A stretch of 64,000 nucleotides of DNA from Pyricularia pennisetigena (lineage: Eukaryota; Ascomycota; Sordariomycetes; Magnaporthales; Pyriculariaceae), in NCBI RefSeq assembly GCF_004337985.1, contig NC_043740.1, positions 909,080-973,079 of the forward strand, in the 5' to 3' direction. Of the stretch, positions 44,364 through 56,283 are shown piece by piece (position 1 is the stretch's first letter; each line of letters opens with the position of its first letter). The notes under the pieces were generated by a model. That model ran no database searches. It was given only the letters and a program-made list of their open reading frames with translations, and was not told where the DNA came from. Position numbers and translations under genes: made by a program.

Positions 44364-46261
44364 TCAGAGTGCATACTTGAACAGCGGGCTTCGGTCGCCA
44401 AGAAGCTCCAGCTCCTCGTCCGTGTACTTGGCGCGAACCTCGTCCTCGGCCAGCCTGGCGTTGCGCTTGTTGGAGGTCCAGAGCAGGAACTCGAGGAGGG
44501 CGACGGCGACGATTCCCGAGCCCACAAAGGCCAGCGAGGTCCCGTAGCCCGTCACGTAGCGGGGCGCCTCGTCGTCTTTGTAGATGTAGCTGCCCACGAC
44601 GCCGCCGATGTTGCCGGTGCAGATGAGGAGGCCGATGCTGACGGCGCGCTTGGCCGGACCGGCCTGGTTGGCGACGTTCCAGGCGTTGACGCCCGGGAAG
44701 ATGGGGTACATGCCGGCGTTGGCCAGGGTCACGGCAAAGTAGCACAGCGCCACGTTGGCCTCGATCTCGGCCGCCTTGGTGAAGAGGATGACGAAGGCGG
44801 CGGCGACGGCCAGCTGCGGGCCGACGATGAAGGGCATGCGCCATCCTCGGCGGTCCGCCAGGGCCGAGATGACAAAGGCCGAGACGGCGCCCACGATGTA
44901 GGGCGGCATGGTCATGAGCTGGGCCTGGGCCGAGCTGAAGCCCATGGACCGGACGATGGTCGGCATGGTGAACTTCATGGCGTAGTTGGGCACCGCGTTG
45001 GACCAGCTGCCCAGCGTGAGCAGGTAGATCTTCCAGTCCGTCAGCGCCGCCACCAGAGCCTGCTTGTCAAAGTGGCCATGCTTCTTGGTCGTCACGTGGC
45101 CGTCCTCGGCCTTGTATGCGGTTGGGTTTCGCGCAAGCTGGCGGAGCTCCAGGTAGCGAATCTCGTCGGCCGTCAGCCAAGCCGATGACAGTGAGGGCTT
45201 GTCGATCAGGAGCCAGAAGCAGGCCACACCAACAATGACGGTCAGGATGCCCTCGATGATGAAAATCTGCAGACGTTCAGCGAAACGAATCAGCGTGGAC
45301 GCACGACGCAAAGCATCAACGACAATCTGGCAAAGAATACTAACCCATCTCCATCCCTCCAGGCCTGCCAGCCCCTTCATCTTGGCGATGGCAAAGGCCA
45401 ATAGCCCCGAGACCGCGCCACCAGTAGCTGCCGAGCTGTATAGCAACGCGATCCGGCTTTGCGTTTCGTTGGGGAGGTACCACTGCGATATCATCAGGAT
45501 CGCACCGGGAAAGAATCCGGCCCTGGAAAGTGTAAGTTAAAATAGCACAGTTAGGCCACTTATTCGCCACGGCTAAGAAACAAAGCAAGAGCAAGCTGGT
45601 GGGACAGGACTGTAAATACTCACTCAAATAGACCAAGCAGAAACCGCACGACCACCAAGCCGGCAAAGTTTTGCACGATCCCCGTCAGAGTCATTACGAT
45701 ACCCCATGATACAATAATGATTCCCATATATGTAGAGGGCCTCTTGAACTTTTGGATTATGATGTTGCTAGGAACCTCGGCGAGGATATATGGAGGGAAA
45801 AAGACGGAGAGGGCAATGTTGTACTGGTCGCCCGTCATCTTGAGGCTCGGCAGGAGGCCTTCGATTTTGGCGTTACCTGGTGAGTTTTGTGGTTGTCAGG
45901 ATTGGTCTCAGTAGCCATGACAGTCTTGCCTGTGCTTGCGAACTACTCACCAATGTTGGTCTTGTCGAGATATGTCATTAGGTAGAGGATCATGAGCATC
46001 GGTATGAGGCGGAGCTGTAGGAAAGGCCATCTTGTCAGCCTTGATTCATTGTAGGGAGGGATCGAACACGAGACCTACATCAATCTTCCGGATCACTCTC
46101 TTCTTGGCCTCGGCCGGGAAGCTGGACAAGAACCGAGCGTCATCTTCGGAGAGAGCTTCAAGGTTCTGTTGCCCCTCAACCATGGCGACCGCTGGCTTTT
46201 CGTCGGGGGTCCCAGAGCGACCAGAGTCCGATTTGGTTGTTATGGCTTCCTGACCAGTCAT
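44364..46261 (-). CDS. MFS transporter, anion:cation symporter (Dal5/Tna1-like)
   Basis: Five exons, 46079-46261, 45951-46014, 45624-45876, 45345-45522 and 44364-45266, give 526 residues. The short exon 2 encodes LRLIPMLMILYLMTYLDKTNIG, and YLDKTNIGNAKIEGL is the ACS-family signature in the first transmembrane helix and loop. FPPYILAEVPSNIIIQKFKRP and VRFLLGLFEAGFFPGAILMISQWY follow, then twelve predicted helices in all. ACS members import organic anions such as allantoate, nicotinate, pantothenate or sugar acids with protons. The fourth intron (45267-45344) is 78 nt, divisible by three and free of stops, so its retention would insert 26 residues in a loop. The gene is divergent from the Zn2Cys6 regulator, sharing 818 bp. 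Confidence 0.92.
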
Positions 46262-47079
46262 TTTGGTTGATGTTGACCGTATAGCAAGCGATGATGTTTT
46301 CCGCTTGGAAAAAAAAAATGGCATAGGAATCTTTTGACACTCGACTAGTGCTTCTGCCACATGAGGTCCAAGGCAATGCGTGTGCAGTGAAAGTTTACAA
46401 AACAAAGCAGGCAGGCAACGCCGGCATTGGACCGCGAGTGGGGATCTCGCCCCCTCGACTTGAAGCGAGATTTACAAGGTATAAATACGTTCCTCCGATT
46501 AATGTGACACCATGAATTATTTCATAGTAACATGTTTAATGCGGAACCACATCCTTGGGAGCGTATTGCTGAGAGGGGAGCAGCTGCCAGCCGCTCAGCT
46601 ACTTGGAAAGCCTGTAATTCGACGAACCATGGAAGCCCGACAAAATGTGCCTAGCTCTGTGTATTGGCAGCAATTTCAGCTTTCCGGCTCTCGTGACCCC
46701 ATTCTTGGCATGCACAACCCCACGGGGTAAAACTTGCAACTCTTGGGAAAATGCAAGGAACAATGAATGGGTGAAGAAAAAAGGACATGTAAGAATCCGG
46801 AAATCCGTGCCAAGCAAACCAACCAACAGGAAGCACGGCGACTCATGTTCGAACAGCCTTTTCCCCGCATTGGGACCCGCATTGGGAACCCCCATTGAGA
46901 GACACTGGGAATTTGCCGAGAGCCGAAACTCACTTCCCACTTCCCGAGAATCTTTTCCGCTCGGATTTCCTTTTGACCTTTTGTTTTCCCAACAATACAG
47001 CACCGGCTTGCCAGAACAACCGGATTTTGCGCATCACGCCGAATCACCTGACCAGGATCCAATATTTTACGACCCGGTC
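46262..47079. promoter_or_regulatory. Divergent promoter region of the permease and Zn2Cys6 genes
   Basis: Contains a GCGAG/CTCGC inverted repeat with a 7-bp loop at 46434-46450 and a TATAAATA near 46480. From 46645 the frame of the regulator is open, so part may be coding if an upstream Met (46645) or an upstream exon is used. No CGG-N9-CCG copy was seen here. Confidence 0.4.
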
Positions 47080-49835
47080 ATGACACTGCTGGGTCCGCCG
47101 GATTATGACGACGATCCTCATGATCCTGGCCGCTCCCGGAAGAGGCTCCGGACAGCAGGAGAGGTAGCGTCTGAAACGACCTCCTCATACGCCGCCGTGC
47201 GAGACACGACTGAAGTGACCCCAAGAAACCCGCGTAGGGCACCCAAGGCCAGCCGAGCATGTGATACCTGCAAGGCCAAAAAGGCGCGGTGCAGTGGCAC
47301 CATGCCCTGCACCCGCTGTGCGGAGAGAGGGTTGGCTTGCCTGTACGATGCACGGTATTCGCGCGGCCGTCCCCCTACTCCGCCACCCGGCCCGTCTCCA
47401 ACGCCTCCTCCTGCGTATGCAACTCTTCGGGCGCCACTGCGAACCACGACGCTGCCGATCCCGCCCACCGATGGCTTGGGATCAACTCCGGGCAGGTCCG
47501 CCGCCACTCCAAGTCCATCCACCGGCCGCTCGGTGGCAGCGGCTCGCGGTATCGACATGGTGCCCGTGCAGCCAGAGTCTGGTGTTCCTTTCGACACCTC
47601 ACATGATCCTGAGCCCTCTGACATCCCGCCTCAGCACCCTGATGGCCTCGACCCTACTGCATCCGAATCTGTCACCAGGCGGGGGTCTCCTGAGCTCTAC
47701 CCAGCCGAGATTGGCGGCCAATACGTGGAGCAGACGTCTGGGCTGGCTTTCCTGCACCGCGCCCACGTCCGCATGATCTCGAAAGGCGGCACAACCGAGA
47801 GGGACGGCGCCTCGTTAAGCTCTACGATGGGACCGTCCTCAGCAGAGGGTCTTCATCCCAGCTACGGCGTACAGGCTGGCTCCAGCTCTCAGCTTCTAAT
47901 AACCGCGGGTGACAAACCGATCCTGTCATCAGCCTCTCTGCCAGCATCAGTAGCCTCAGGCCGGAGTGATGGAGACGGCGGCTGTAACCTATCCCTGCCG
48001 CAAGGAGCCAAGTCCCTGATGTCGTTCTATTTTGACAAGTGTGTGGTCACCTACCGCATTCTGCACCGTCAGAGCGTCGAGGGGTGGCTCGGTGCTATGG
48101 AGCAGGAATTGGAACATATACCCCCTGGTGGTGCCGCATCATTCTCTGCCGTGGGCGGGGCAAAGGCGGCCGTCGTCCTGACTGTTTTGGCCATAGCCAT
48201 CCAGAAGCGGGCCAGAATGTCGCTGCACGGGACTCCCGGGCGCGACGGAACTCGAGATGAAGACGAGGTGCTCCGCGAGTGCGACCCTTGGTAAGTCCGG
48301 TCCCCCTTTTTTTTTTTTTTTTTTTTTTTCAAAGCAGAAAATGTCAGAAAAGTCCAAGCTGACATCAAGCTTTTCAGTTTTTCCATGGCTCAGAGTCTGG
48401 TGATGGCAGAGACCGGGCTGCCAAAGCTCGAATCTGCCCAGGCTCGGCTCCTCCAAGTCTTGTACCTCCTCCAAACCTCACGCGTCAACCAGGCCTGGTA
48501 TCTCCTCGGCACCGTGTCCCAGATCGTGTCGGCCATGGGGCTTCACCGGAAACCCAGCCGCAACAGCAGACCAGCGACCCAGCGCCTCCGCACCGACTAC
48601 ATCCAGCAGCAGTGCGGCCGCCGGACGTTTTGGGTGCTCTACACCATCGACGTCTACCTCAGCGTCGTGCTCGGCCGGCCGCGGTACCTCCACGACGACA
48701 ACATCGACCAGGAGTACCCCGACTCGGTCGCCGACGAGGAGATGACGCCCGCCGGGGAGCGGAGCAGAGGCAGGACGACGACGACCATGGACGAGGCCGA
48801 GCGCGACGACAGCCCCATGGAGGCCGTGGTGCAGCACGCCAAGCTCGGGCGCATCATCGCCGCCACCTGCCGCGAGGTATACGCCATCGGGCCGAACCCG
48901 TCGCGCCGGGACCGCCTGCGCCTCGCCCTGGGCTGCGAGGCCCGCCTGCACGAGTGGCGCGCCTCCCTGCCGCCTCTTCTCGGAGCCGTGAGGCCCTCGA
49001 GCCTGGTGCCCAGCTTCCGCCGCCAGGCCGTCGCGCTGCGGCTCGCCCACGCCCACGCCATCATGCACGCCGCCCGGCCGTTTCTCCTCCTCAGTCGCGG
49101 CGGCGGCGGCGGCGATGACGGGACGGACGGGCGCGCGCACCCGGAACAGGAGCAGCGGCGCGAGATGGTGTCCAAGTGCCTCCGGGCGGCCGGCACGGTC
49201 CTGGAGCTGGTCGATTCGATCGCCGGCGACGAGTCCTTGTTTCACGCGTTTTGGTGGAGCCACTACGTTACCTTTTGCGCCATCGCCGTCACTTTTGTCT
49301 GGGAGATCCAGCAGGCTTCGTGCTCGAGTTCCAGTTCCAGTTCCAGTTCCAGGCCCGACGAGCCGAGCCCGCAGCCGCTGGAGCCCGCAGTCGCAGAGCA
49401 GCTCTTTGCGCTGGCTGAAAGGTGCCACGCTCACCTGTCCCGTGTACTGTTTGCGGATTCGTTTGGGCGCAGGTACACCGTGATCCTGGAAGAGTTGAGG
49501 CTCGAGGCCAGACATCAATCGGCCGAACTCACGCCGACGGCAACCGGCATAAACAGACAAGTGGCAGCGACGGTGCAAAGAGTGTCTGCTGCCGGGGCTG
49601 ATGTTGACGACATGCCGATCAGCAGTGTAGAGTGTACCATGGGCAGAAATGACGAGCAGGGCCTGGCTGGTGGCTTCAACGACTGGGCGCCGATAGATTG
49701 GATGGAGCTGGATGCTGCGGTAAGTATTGAAACGAACACCTTTGCTTTCAAATCTCTATATCTGTCCAAGGTTTGCTGACTTTGGTACACAATGTTTGCA
49801 TCAAGGCTTTCCCCTATCTCGACATGATTTTATGA
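47080..49835 (+). CDS. Zn2Cys6 transcription factor with fungal-specific regulatory domain
   Basis: Three exons, 47080-48290, 48378-49719 and 49806-49835, give 860 residues. The DNA-binding cluster CDTCKAKKARC...PCTRCAERGLAC uses Cys61, 64, 71, 77, 80 and 87 (spacing C-2-C-6-C-5-C-2-C-6-C). It is preceded by basic KRLR and followed by a Pro-rich linker. The middle-homology region follows: LMSFYFDKCVVTYRILHRQSVEGW, QVLYLLQTSRVNQAWYLLGTV, AMGLHRKPS and RRTFWVLYTIDVYLSVVLGRPRYL. The last exon adds only AFPYLDMIL. A (TTCCAG)n repeat at 49326-49352 encodes a serine run. The start at 47080 is the first Met near the Zn cluster; a 46645 start would add 145 low-quality residues. Intron 1 has a poly(T) run at about 48307-48329. 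The position between permease and SDR suggests a pathway-specific regulator. Confidence 0.9.
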
Positions 49836-50094
49836 ATTGTCGAGGCAGTCAAGTGCCACCCCGTTTTGAAACAGGTCTTCCAAGTGCTGTTTGCCTTTTA
49901 ACAAATCATTTGGATGTCCGGGATAATCCTGCTACCAGCGTTCCTTACTGGATCCTTGGGTGCGCTTGGGGGGAACATTGCAATTTTATCCCACATTCCC
50001 CAAAAGAAAAAAAAAGAAATATATATATATATAAAATAAGATTTCTTTATGGTCTACAAAGCCGTACTGCACAATTCACTTCTCAAACTATGCC

Positions 50095-51024
50095 CTATGG
50101 TCTCCCCTGACCGACCGTCACACTAGCACCGTTCACCGTCAAAGAATGCTCGCTCATCAGCCAAACAATCGTCCTAGCTACATCCTCTGCGGAGATAAGG
50201 CTCATTTTGCTCGCATCAATGGCGGTGTTCCCTTGGAACTTCTCGGCGGGATTCGGACCCATCGTACTTTGCAACAAGGGTGTCAAGGTCATTCCTATCC
50301 GGAGACATATCAGATCAAGTTTCAGGTCAGGCTGGGCAGCGTGCAGATCAGACAGATGCCATTCTCGATCTGCATATACACAGACGAATCACTATCGATC
50401 CAAGTACTCACCTGGCAGTACACAGTTTATCCTCAGGCCGGTCGGAAAGATGTCCTTGGCGACGTTCTGGCTGAAATAATCACACGCGACCTTGCTCGCC
50501 CCGTAGGCATACCCCCCAGCGCCAGGGACGAGGGAGGCTATGCTGCCGACGTTGACGATGGCCGGGTGGCTGCCCTTGTCCATCTTCACCATGGCCCGGA
50601 CCTGCGCTCTGGTGCAGTACATGGTGCCGTCGGCGTTGAGCCTAAAGATGCGCCGCCACGCGTCGTCCGTCAAGCTCAAGAGAGCCGGCACCTCGCCGCC
50701 CATGGGGGGCATCGGATCCCCGCCGCCCGCCACGTTGGCGGAGCCGTGGATGCCGCCCGACTCCTCGACGATGCGCTGCACCCATTGGTCGACTTGGGCG
50801 CTGTCGCCGACGTCGATCTTGTCGAGATAAATCTTGGTGTCCTTGTTTGTGTCGTTCAATTCCGCGCGGACCTTGTCGAATAGATCTGTCTGCACGTCTG
50901 CGATCCAGATGGCGGCGGCCCCTTCGCGAGCCAATAGATGCGCCGTGGCCAGTCCGATGCCCGATGCGCCGCCGGTGATGCTATACACCCTTCCAGCAAT
51001 ATTCAGGACATTAGGTGGTGCCAT
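50095..51024 (-). CDS. Classical short-chain dehydrogenase/reductase
   Basis: Two exons, 50412-51024 and 50095-50294, joined as NCVLPG-MTLTPLLQ across a 117-bp intron (GTGAGT...GATAG), give 270 residues. A Rossmann fold with the cofactor glycines TGGASGIG (17-24), Asp43 at the end of the second strand (suggesting NAD(H) preference), a NVAGGG equivalent of NNAG, the catalytic serine region VNVGSIAS and YGASK (Tyr174, Lys178). The C-terminal exon ends in a SDR-type LTVNGASVTVGQG. Such enzymes oxidise secondary alcohols or reduce ketones. The substrate is unknown but, beside a permease, regulator and aldolase, a sugar-acid or polyol derivative is plausible. Promoter faces away from the regulator. 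Confidence 0.9.
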
Positions 51025-51938
51025 TTCCTTTTTATGGTTCTTTTAGGTTTGAAAATAACGGCGTGTGATTGGACGATTCAAGTACAAAGTTGGTAATTGA
51101 TGGGTTTGGTATCGACAGAGGCGTAGCGATGAGTCGTATAGCTTGGACGCGGACACGACAAACTGTTATCACAAAAGCTGGGTCTATATTATATATATTT
51201 CCTTCGCGCTCTGCTACGACGGATTTCTCGCTTTAGCTTGTTTAACGCCCCGCAAAGCAACGGCTCTCGGGCTTTGTGCAAAGTCCGTCGGCCCCTTCCA
51301 GGCTCGCGTTTCCCTTCAACATTTCCATGTCATGCAAAACTCCTCAGCGTGCCCTTCGCAATCCGTGCCACACACAGCTGACTGAGATCCATTGTCGAAT
51401 GCCGCTGCATTTGCCCCATCGAGGAAATTTGAACTTGGAACGGGCCTGCAACATCCCTGTGACGGCCATCAGATGCAGCCCGTCCCGGCCATTGGGGGTA
51501 GCCAGGCAACGGAGTTGCCGGGAAATGGTCGGCCCGTTCCAAGTGCGGGTCTAGTTTAATCCCTAGACAGCTCACCCAATGTTTCATTTTCTGTGCCGTG
51601 CCAATCGACGATTTGCTGGCGTTGCTGCCCTTTTCGTCTTGTAAGCCCACTTCAACCGCATCGAATTACACTTTTGAAAACTGCCAGTCGGAAGTAGTCT
51701 AATATCGATCGGTGCAGAAATGCCTGCATGGCTGAAATTGAAAATAGTGGCGGGGCCCGGGATACGGAAGCGATCTCTACAGAGCTGCACCCAAACGAAT
51801 CTTGCCGGCACGAATATCAATTTCAAGAGTCAGAAAACTCACTATACGGCGACATTTTGATGCGGAAATATGCCTATGGAACCCATTTGGGTGAACATGC
51901 AAGAATGAAACAAGATCGCGAGCAAACAGCGCCCAATA
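51025..51938. other. Intergenic, nothing recognised
   Basis: Promoter side of the SDR gene. No domain-bearing ORF. Confidence 0.4.
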
Positions 51939-52346
51939 CTATGTAGCAAAATATAAGAAAGGAGGTGAAAGCCTAAGCGCCGAAACGGACAACCTGTCGA
52001 ACTCCTTGGCTCTTATCATGGTCCCTTGCTTTCGCTCCTGATCCTCCAGCCACTTGACCCCGGCGCCTCTAGCCAAGGAGTCTGGCATGTGCACCCTGTT
52101 GCCGAGTGCGAATCCAGCCAACGGCCAGGCTTTTGGGAATAACCCTTTTTCGAGCGTCCATCGAAGAGTGTCTGCATAGTTTGCGACAAGGGCTGTAGGT
52201 GTGGCCTGGAAAGGAGAATTCGTAGACTGAGTCGATGCTGTGAGCTGCTCGAATACCCAGTGTAAAATTGGAAAACGTTTCTGGTGACAAATGCTCCCTC
52301 TAATTGCTTTTTTATAGTTCCTCTGACTGATCGCAGGGGCTTGCAA
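51939..52346 (-). pseudogene. Possible gene remnant, unrecognised
   Basis: A 135-codon ORF, with a composition more protein-like than its neighbours: TALVANYADTLRWTLEKG, FPKAWPLAGFALGNRVHM and VKWLEDQERKQGTMIRAKEF. The first 40 residues look non-coding, and a CAG acceptor (PF-CAG before ATPTAL) would fit a 3' terminal exon. No upstream exon or start was found before the AT-rich repeats begin. It may be the last exon of a gene broken by the repeat region. I cannot name the family. Confidence 0.3.
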
Positions 52347-52865
52347 GGTTTTGCAATGAAAGACTAGCAGTTTTAACGAAAGGTGCCGCCGTGAATTTAA
52401 ATTACCTCATTGTTGCTCAAAAAATACATGTCCCTATTAACAGCCAGTATGGTTACGGGAACGATTTCGTCAGTTTAGTTGATTATGCAAACAATCCTTA
52501 CCGATACTTATAAGGTCAGCGTACTATAAGCAAGGCTTCTATTTTTCTAGGTGTATTCATGATAGAAATTAAGGAAAGTGCTTGCTTTATTGTATAATAC
52601 GTAATATGGTTTCTCGGGATTATGACGTATTGTTGACAGGCCTTTCGTAATGTCGATCGATCAACAGAGCGTTGTTATTGGGTTAAGTGGTTCAAATTTC
52701 TATATCCTCTATAAACCTGTCTAGAGAGGAGCTTCTAAACGTCCTTCCGTCTTATACCCGTCAGTTTAACGATTGATGCCCGTGCAATTTGGCCCGTACG
52801 CCAATGCAGATTAATTATTATCCTATTGTTAAAAATGAACGCAATTATATCTATTTCAATACCTA
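52347..52865. other. Transition into the AT-rich repeat region
   Basis: Base composition falls sharply. No gene. Confidence 0.5.
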
Positions 52866-52873
52866 GTCGCAGG

Positions 52874-53350
52874 TAAGGCATTCCAAAACCCGAAAACAGG
52901 TTTAGCCCAGCCCGGCCCACCAGCCCATGGGCTCTTGGCGGGGGCCCGTAATGGCCCACGGGTTTTCTTGGCGGGCTAATGGGGGCCCGCGGGCTGGCGG
53001 GCTCAGCCCGAATTCAGTAACCCGCGGGTTCTATTGTAGGAGAAATATTTAGAAAGAAAATAAAAAATGAATTTTTTTTTTAATTATAAAATAAAACTTA
53101 ACAAATATATTTTATATTTTTTACCTTAATCATAATTTTTTTATTTTCATTTTTATTTTAATTAATAAAATCATTAAATAAAATTCAATTAGTTCTCATT
53201 TTTACGGGTTTTTCACGGGGGCCCTCGGGTTGCCAAAAAAACCCGCGTTCAGTTTTGGGCCGGGCCGGGCCCCCCCACCACGAAAAATTCAACCCACCCA
53301 CGGGTCGCCCGCCCCACCGATTTGGGCTGACACGGGTTTGGAATGCCTTA
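52874..53350. mobile_element. hAT-type MITE, 477 bp
   Basis: Terminal inverted repeats start TAAGGCATTCCAAA and end TTTGGAATGCCTTA. A perfect 8-bp duplication GTCGCAGG flanks the element (52866-52873, 53351-53358), the length made by hAT transposases. The ends are very GC-rich with repeated GCCCG/CGGGC motifs, while the core (53040-53200) is almost pure A/T. No transposase can be encoded. It inserted next to the left end of the long-TIR element. Confidence 0.85.
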
Positions 53351-54429
53351 GTCGCAGGGTGGTCTCAGGGCTCATCCCGGAAAACCAGAGCTCCACAAGT
53401 GATCCACTTCGTGGCTCAATTGCGGCTTTGCAATATACCAGTAGGTCTATGCAAAAAACGCTTTGGTTCAGGTCTAAGGACAATTTGTCGAATTTCGCCA
53501 TTTATGGCGGTATTTTCGGTATCTTGGCGACTACAAACTCCGTTATAAACAAATTAAATAAAAATTGAAAAATAAACGGTTTATACGTTGGATATAACAC
53601 TTAATAAGAATATGAACAACGATTTAATTTATATTTTAGTTGTTTTAACGGCCGAGTTGGATATTACCTGCCTTGGGTCCGTTTATAGCGGTATTATTTT
53701 TTCGACCTTTTGTCGATGTTCGATTTCTTTTTATATTGTTTCTGTTTTTTAGCCAAACTTCAAATTTTTGAACGTGGGGGGTAACATACATATATTGAAT
53801 GATATGTTAAGTATTGGTATATATACGGTATTATATAACCCGTCAAATAAGCGGATGGGTAAAATACAGGTATCATAATATAAGGTTTACGATTGAAACG
53901 CTTTTATATTTTCACCGATTTTGACGTTAATAACACCAAAGTGTCAGGGATTGGATTACGTACATAATCAAATGTCCACGTGAAATCCAGTTCGTTAAAT
54001 TGGCTTTTGATAATTCTTTATGAAAAGAAATGTAAAATTTGTAAATTGTTCTTTTTTTTTTACTACATTCATTTGAATAAAATTTGTAAAGGAAAGGTTA
54101 TATAATATTTATATATGTCACTAGGAAACAATGGTAATATCAGAGTTTTTTGAATTTTATCAGTAATTGGGTCAATTATTTAATGTTTTGAAAAACTTTT
54201 GATTAATAGAACAATATTAATAGAATATTTATCTTACACGATAAATGATTTTATCTTGTTCCGTTAAACTGGTAAGTATTTATATTATATAATATATTAG
54301 CATTTTCGCAATACTTGCACTTATATAAAGTAGCAATTAAATATAATCAAAAATTGCAAGTTGTAACAAATATTTAAATATTATTAAAACTAAAATACTT
54401 ACCATAACGGTCGTTCAATACAAGAAAAC

Positions 54430-55030
54430 ACTTAATTCCATATTATCCATCGCAGGTTACCCTATATTTTCACGATTTCTGTTTATTTATTTATTTGTAT
54501 ATTTAATTGCCTACTATGGTTACACTGTTATTTTCGCCGTTCCAGTGCGAATACAGTGCAAATACCCGCCATGAACGGCGAAATGCGACAAATTATCTTT
54601 ACACTAAAACGAGCGCGATCTTTTCGACCAATGCAATTGGTCGAAAAACCCTAAGTCTAAAAAGTATATAAACCGTTCAGACCCTACTACGTAGCAGGGG
54701 GATTTGGTTTAAATATGAAAACTAAATAAATCATTAGTTTTAATATTTAAATTAAATCTTTTCGTTGCGTAATAGGGTCCGAACGTTTTATATATTTTTT
54801 AGCCATATTGGTTTTCGGCCAATTAAATTGGCCGAAACGATCGCGCTCGTTTTAGTGTAAAGATAATTTGTTGTATTTCGCCGTTCATGGCGGGTATTTG
54901 CACTGTATTCGCACTATAACAGAAAAAAAATAGTGTAACCATAGTATGCAATTAAATATTCGAATAAAGAAATAAATCAAAGTCATAAACATATAGGATA
55001 ACCTGTGTTGGATTATTTGGAATTTGGTGA
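54430..55030. repeat. Palindromic inverted-repeat element
   Basis: Two arms of about 290 bp face each other around 54720-54760. Matching blocks include ACTATGGTTACACT, GTGCGAATACAGTGCAAATA, and GACCCTA/TAGGGTC near the centre. Partial copies of the arm lie at 55110-55405 and, split by a later insertion, at 58900-58987 plus 60841-60945. Confidence 0.7.
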
Positions 55031-55494
55031 TTTTCTCTATTGAGACGCCGTTATTATATAGTCTCAGTGCTTAAACTAGACCCCCCTACTTCGCAGTGGG
55101 GACCGAGCGCTCCATGTACCTTTTAGCCACATGATTTTTCGACCAATTACAATGGCCGAAAAGAACGCGCTCGTTCTAGTTTGAGGACAACTTGTCGCAT
55201 TTCGCCGTTGATGGCGGTACGACGGTATCACCAACGATAATTTGTCGCATTTCGCCGTTTATAGCGGGTTTATACACTGTATTCGCACTATAATAGAAAA
55301 AAAACAGTATAACCATAATATGCAATTAAATAGTCAAATAGAAAATTAAATTAAAATCATAAAAATATAAAATGACCTGCGTTGGATTAGCTGGAATTTG
55401 GTCATTCTTTTGTTCAAAAGCGCGTTTCTATAGCCATTTTATTTGGAAAGATATTTAAATGCTTAGTAAACTTTGTAGTTTTTCATTATATTTA

Positions 55495-56283
55495 ACGTTG
55501 GGTACCCGGTGATGGCCACGCCCCCTTATGGGCACCCTTTTTACACCAAAACTCCCCTTTTGGATAACGTTATAATAAATCGAATAAAAATCGTATCGAT
55601 ACCATTTTAGAGATGTATGTAGGGTTTTAATACTAGAGCCCGTATCGAAAAGGATTTTTAGACATGTGTAATATATGTTGAAGGTTTGGCGGTTAAATCT
55701 ACCTTAAGATTTTCCCATACAAATCAATGGTAATGAAAAACGGCAATAATTACCGCAATTTCCCGTTTTAAAAGCTAAAATTAAAAATATTATTATAAAG
55801 TATATATGTAGCTTTATTAAGGTAGTTGCCCTGTTTTTTTACGATATACTTAACGTTTAATTAGCGGATATGTATATATACCATATAAGCTTATAGTGGT
55901 TATATAAATATTACGTATAACGTAGCGAAAGATAGCAAATAAATAGTATTAAAATAAGTGGTCGGCTGATAAGTAATAATTTGATAATATTTATAATTTT
56001 GGCTTCTGAAACGGGAAATTGCGGTAATTATTACCGTTTTTCGTTACCATACAATTTATATGGGAAGATCCAAAGCCGGATTTAACCGCCAAACTTTTAA
56101 GATATATTATACATATCTAAAAATCCTTTCTGGTACGGGTTCTACAATTAAATCTCTATGTACTTTCTTAAAATGGTATCGATACGATTTTTATTCGATG
56201 TATTATAACGTTTTCCAAAAGGGGACATTTGGTGTAAAAAGGGTGCCCATAAGGGGGGGTGGCCATCAGGGGGTACCCGACGT
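55495..56283. mobile_element. TA-flanked non-autonomous MITE, relative of the Fot1-like element
   Basis: 789 bp with terminal inverted repeats of about 300 bp, beginning ACGTTGGGTACCC and ending GGGTACCCGACGT, flanked by TA on both sides (55493-55494, 56284-56285). The outer ~25 bp match the termini of the transposase-bearing element at 58988-60838. The arms share GGTATCGATACGATTTTTAT-type blocks. No coding capacity. Confidence 0.8.
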
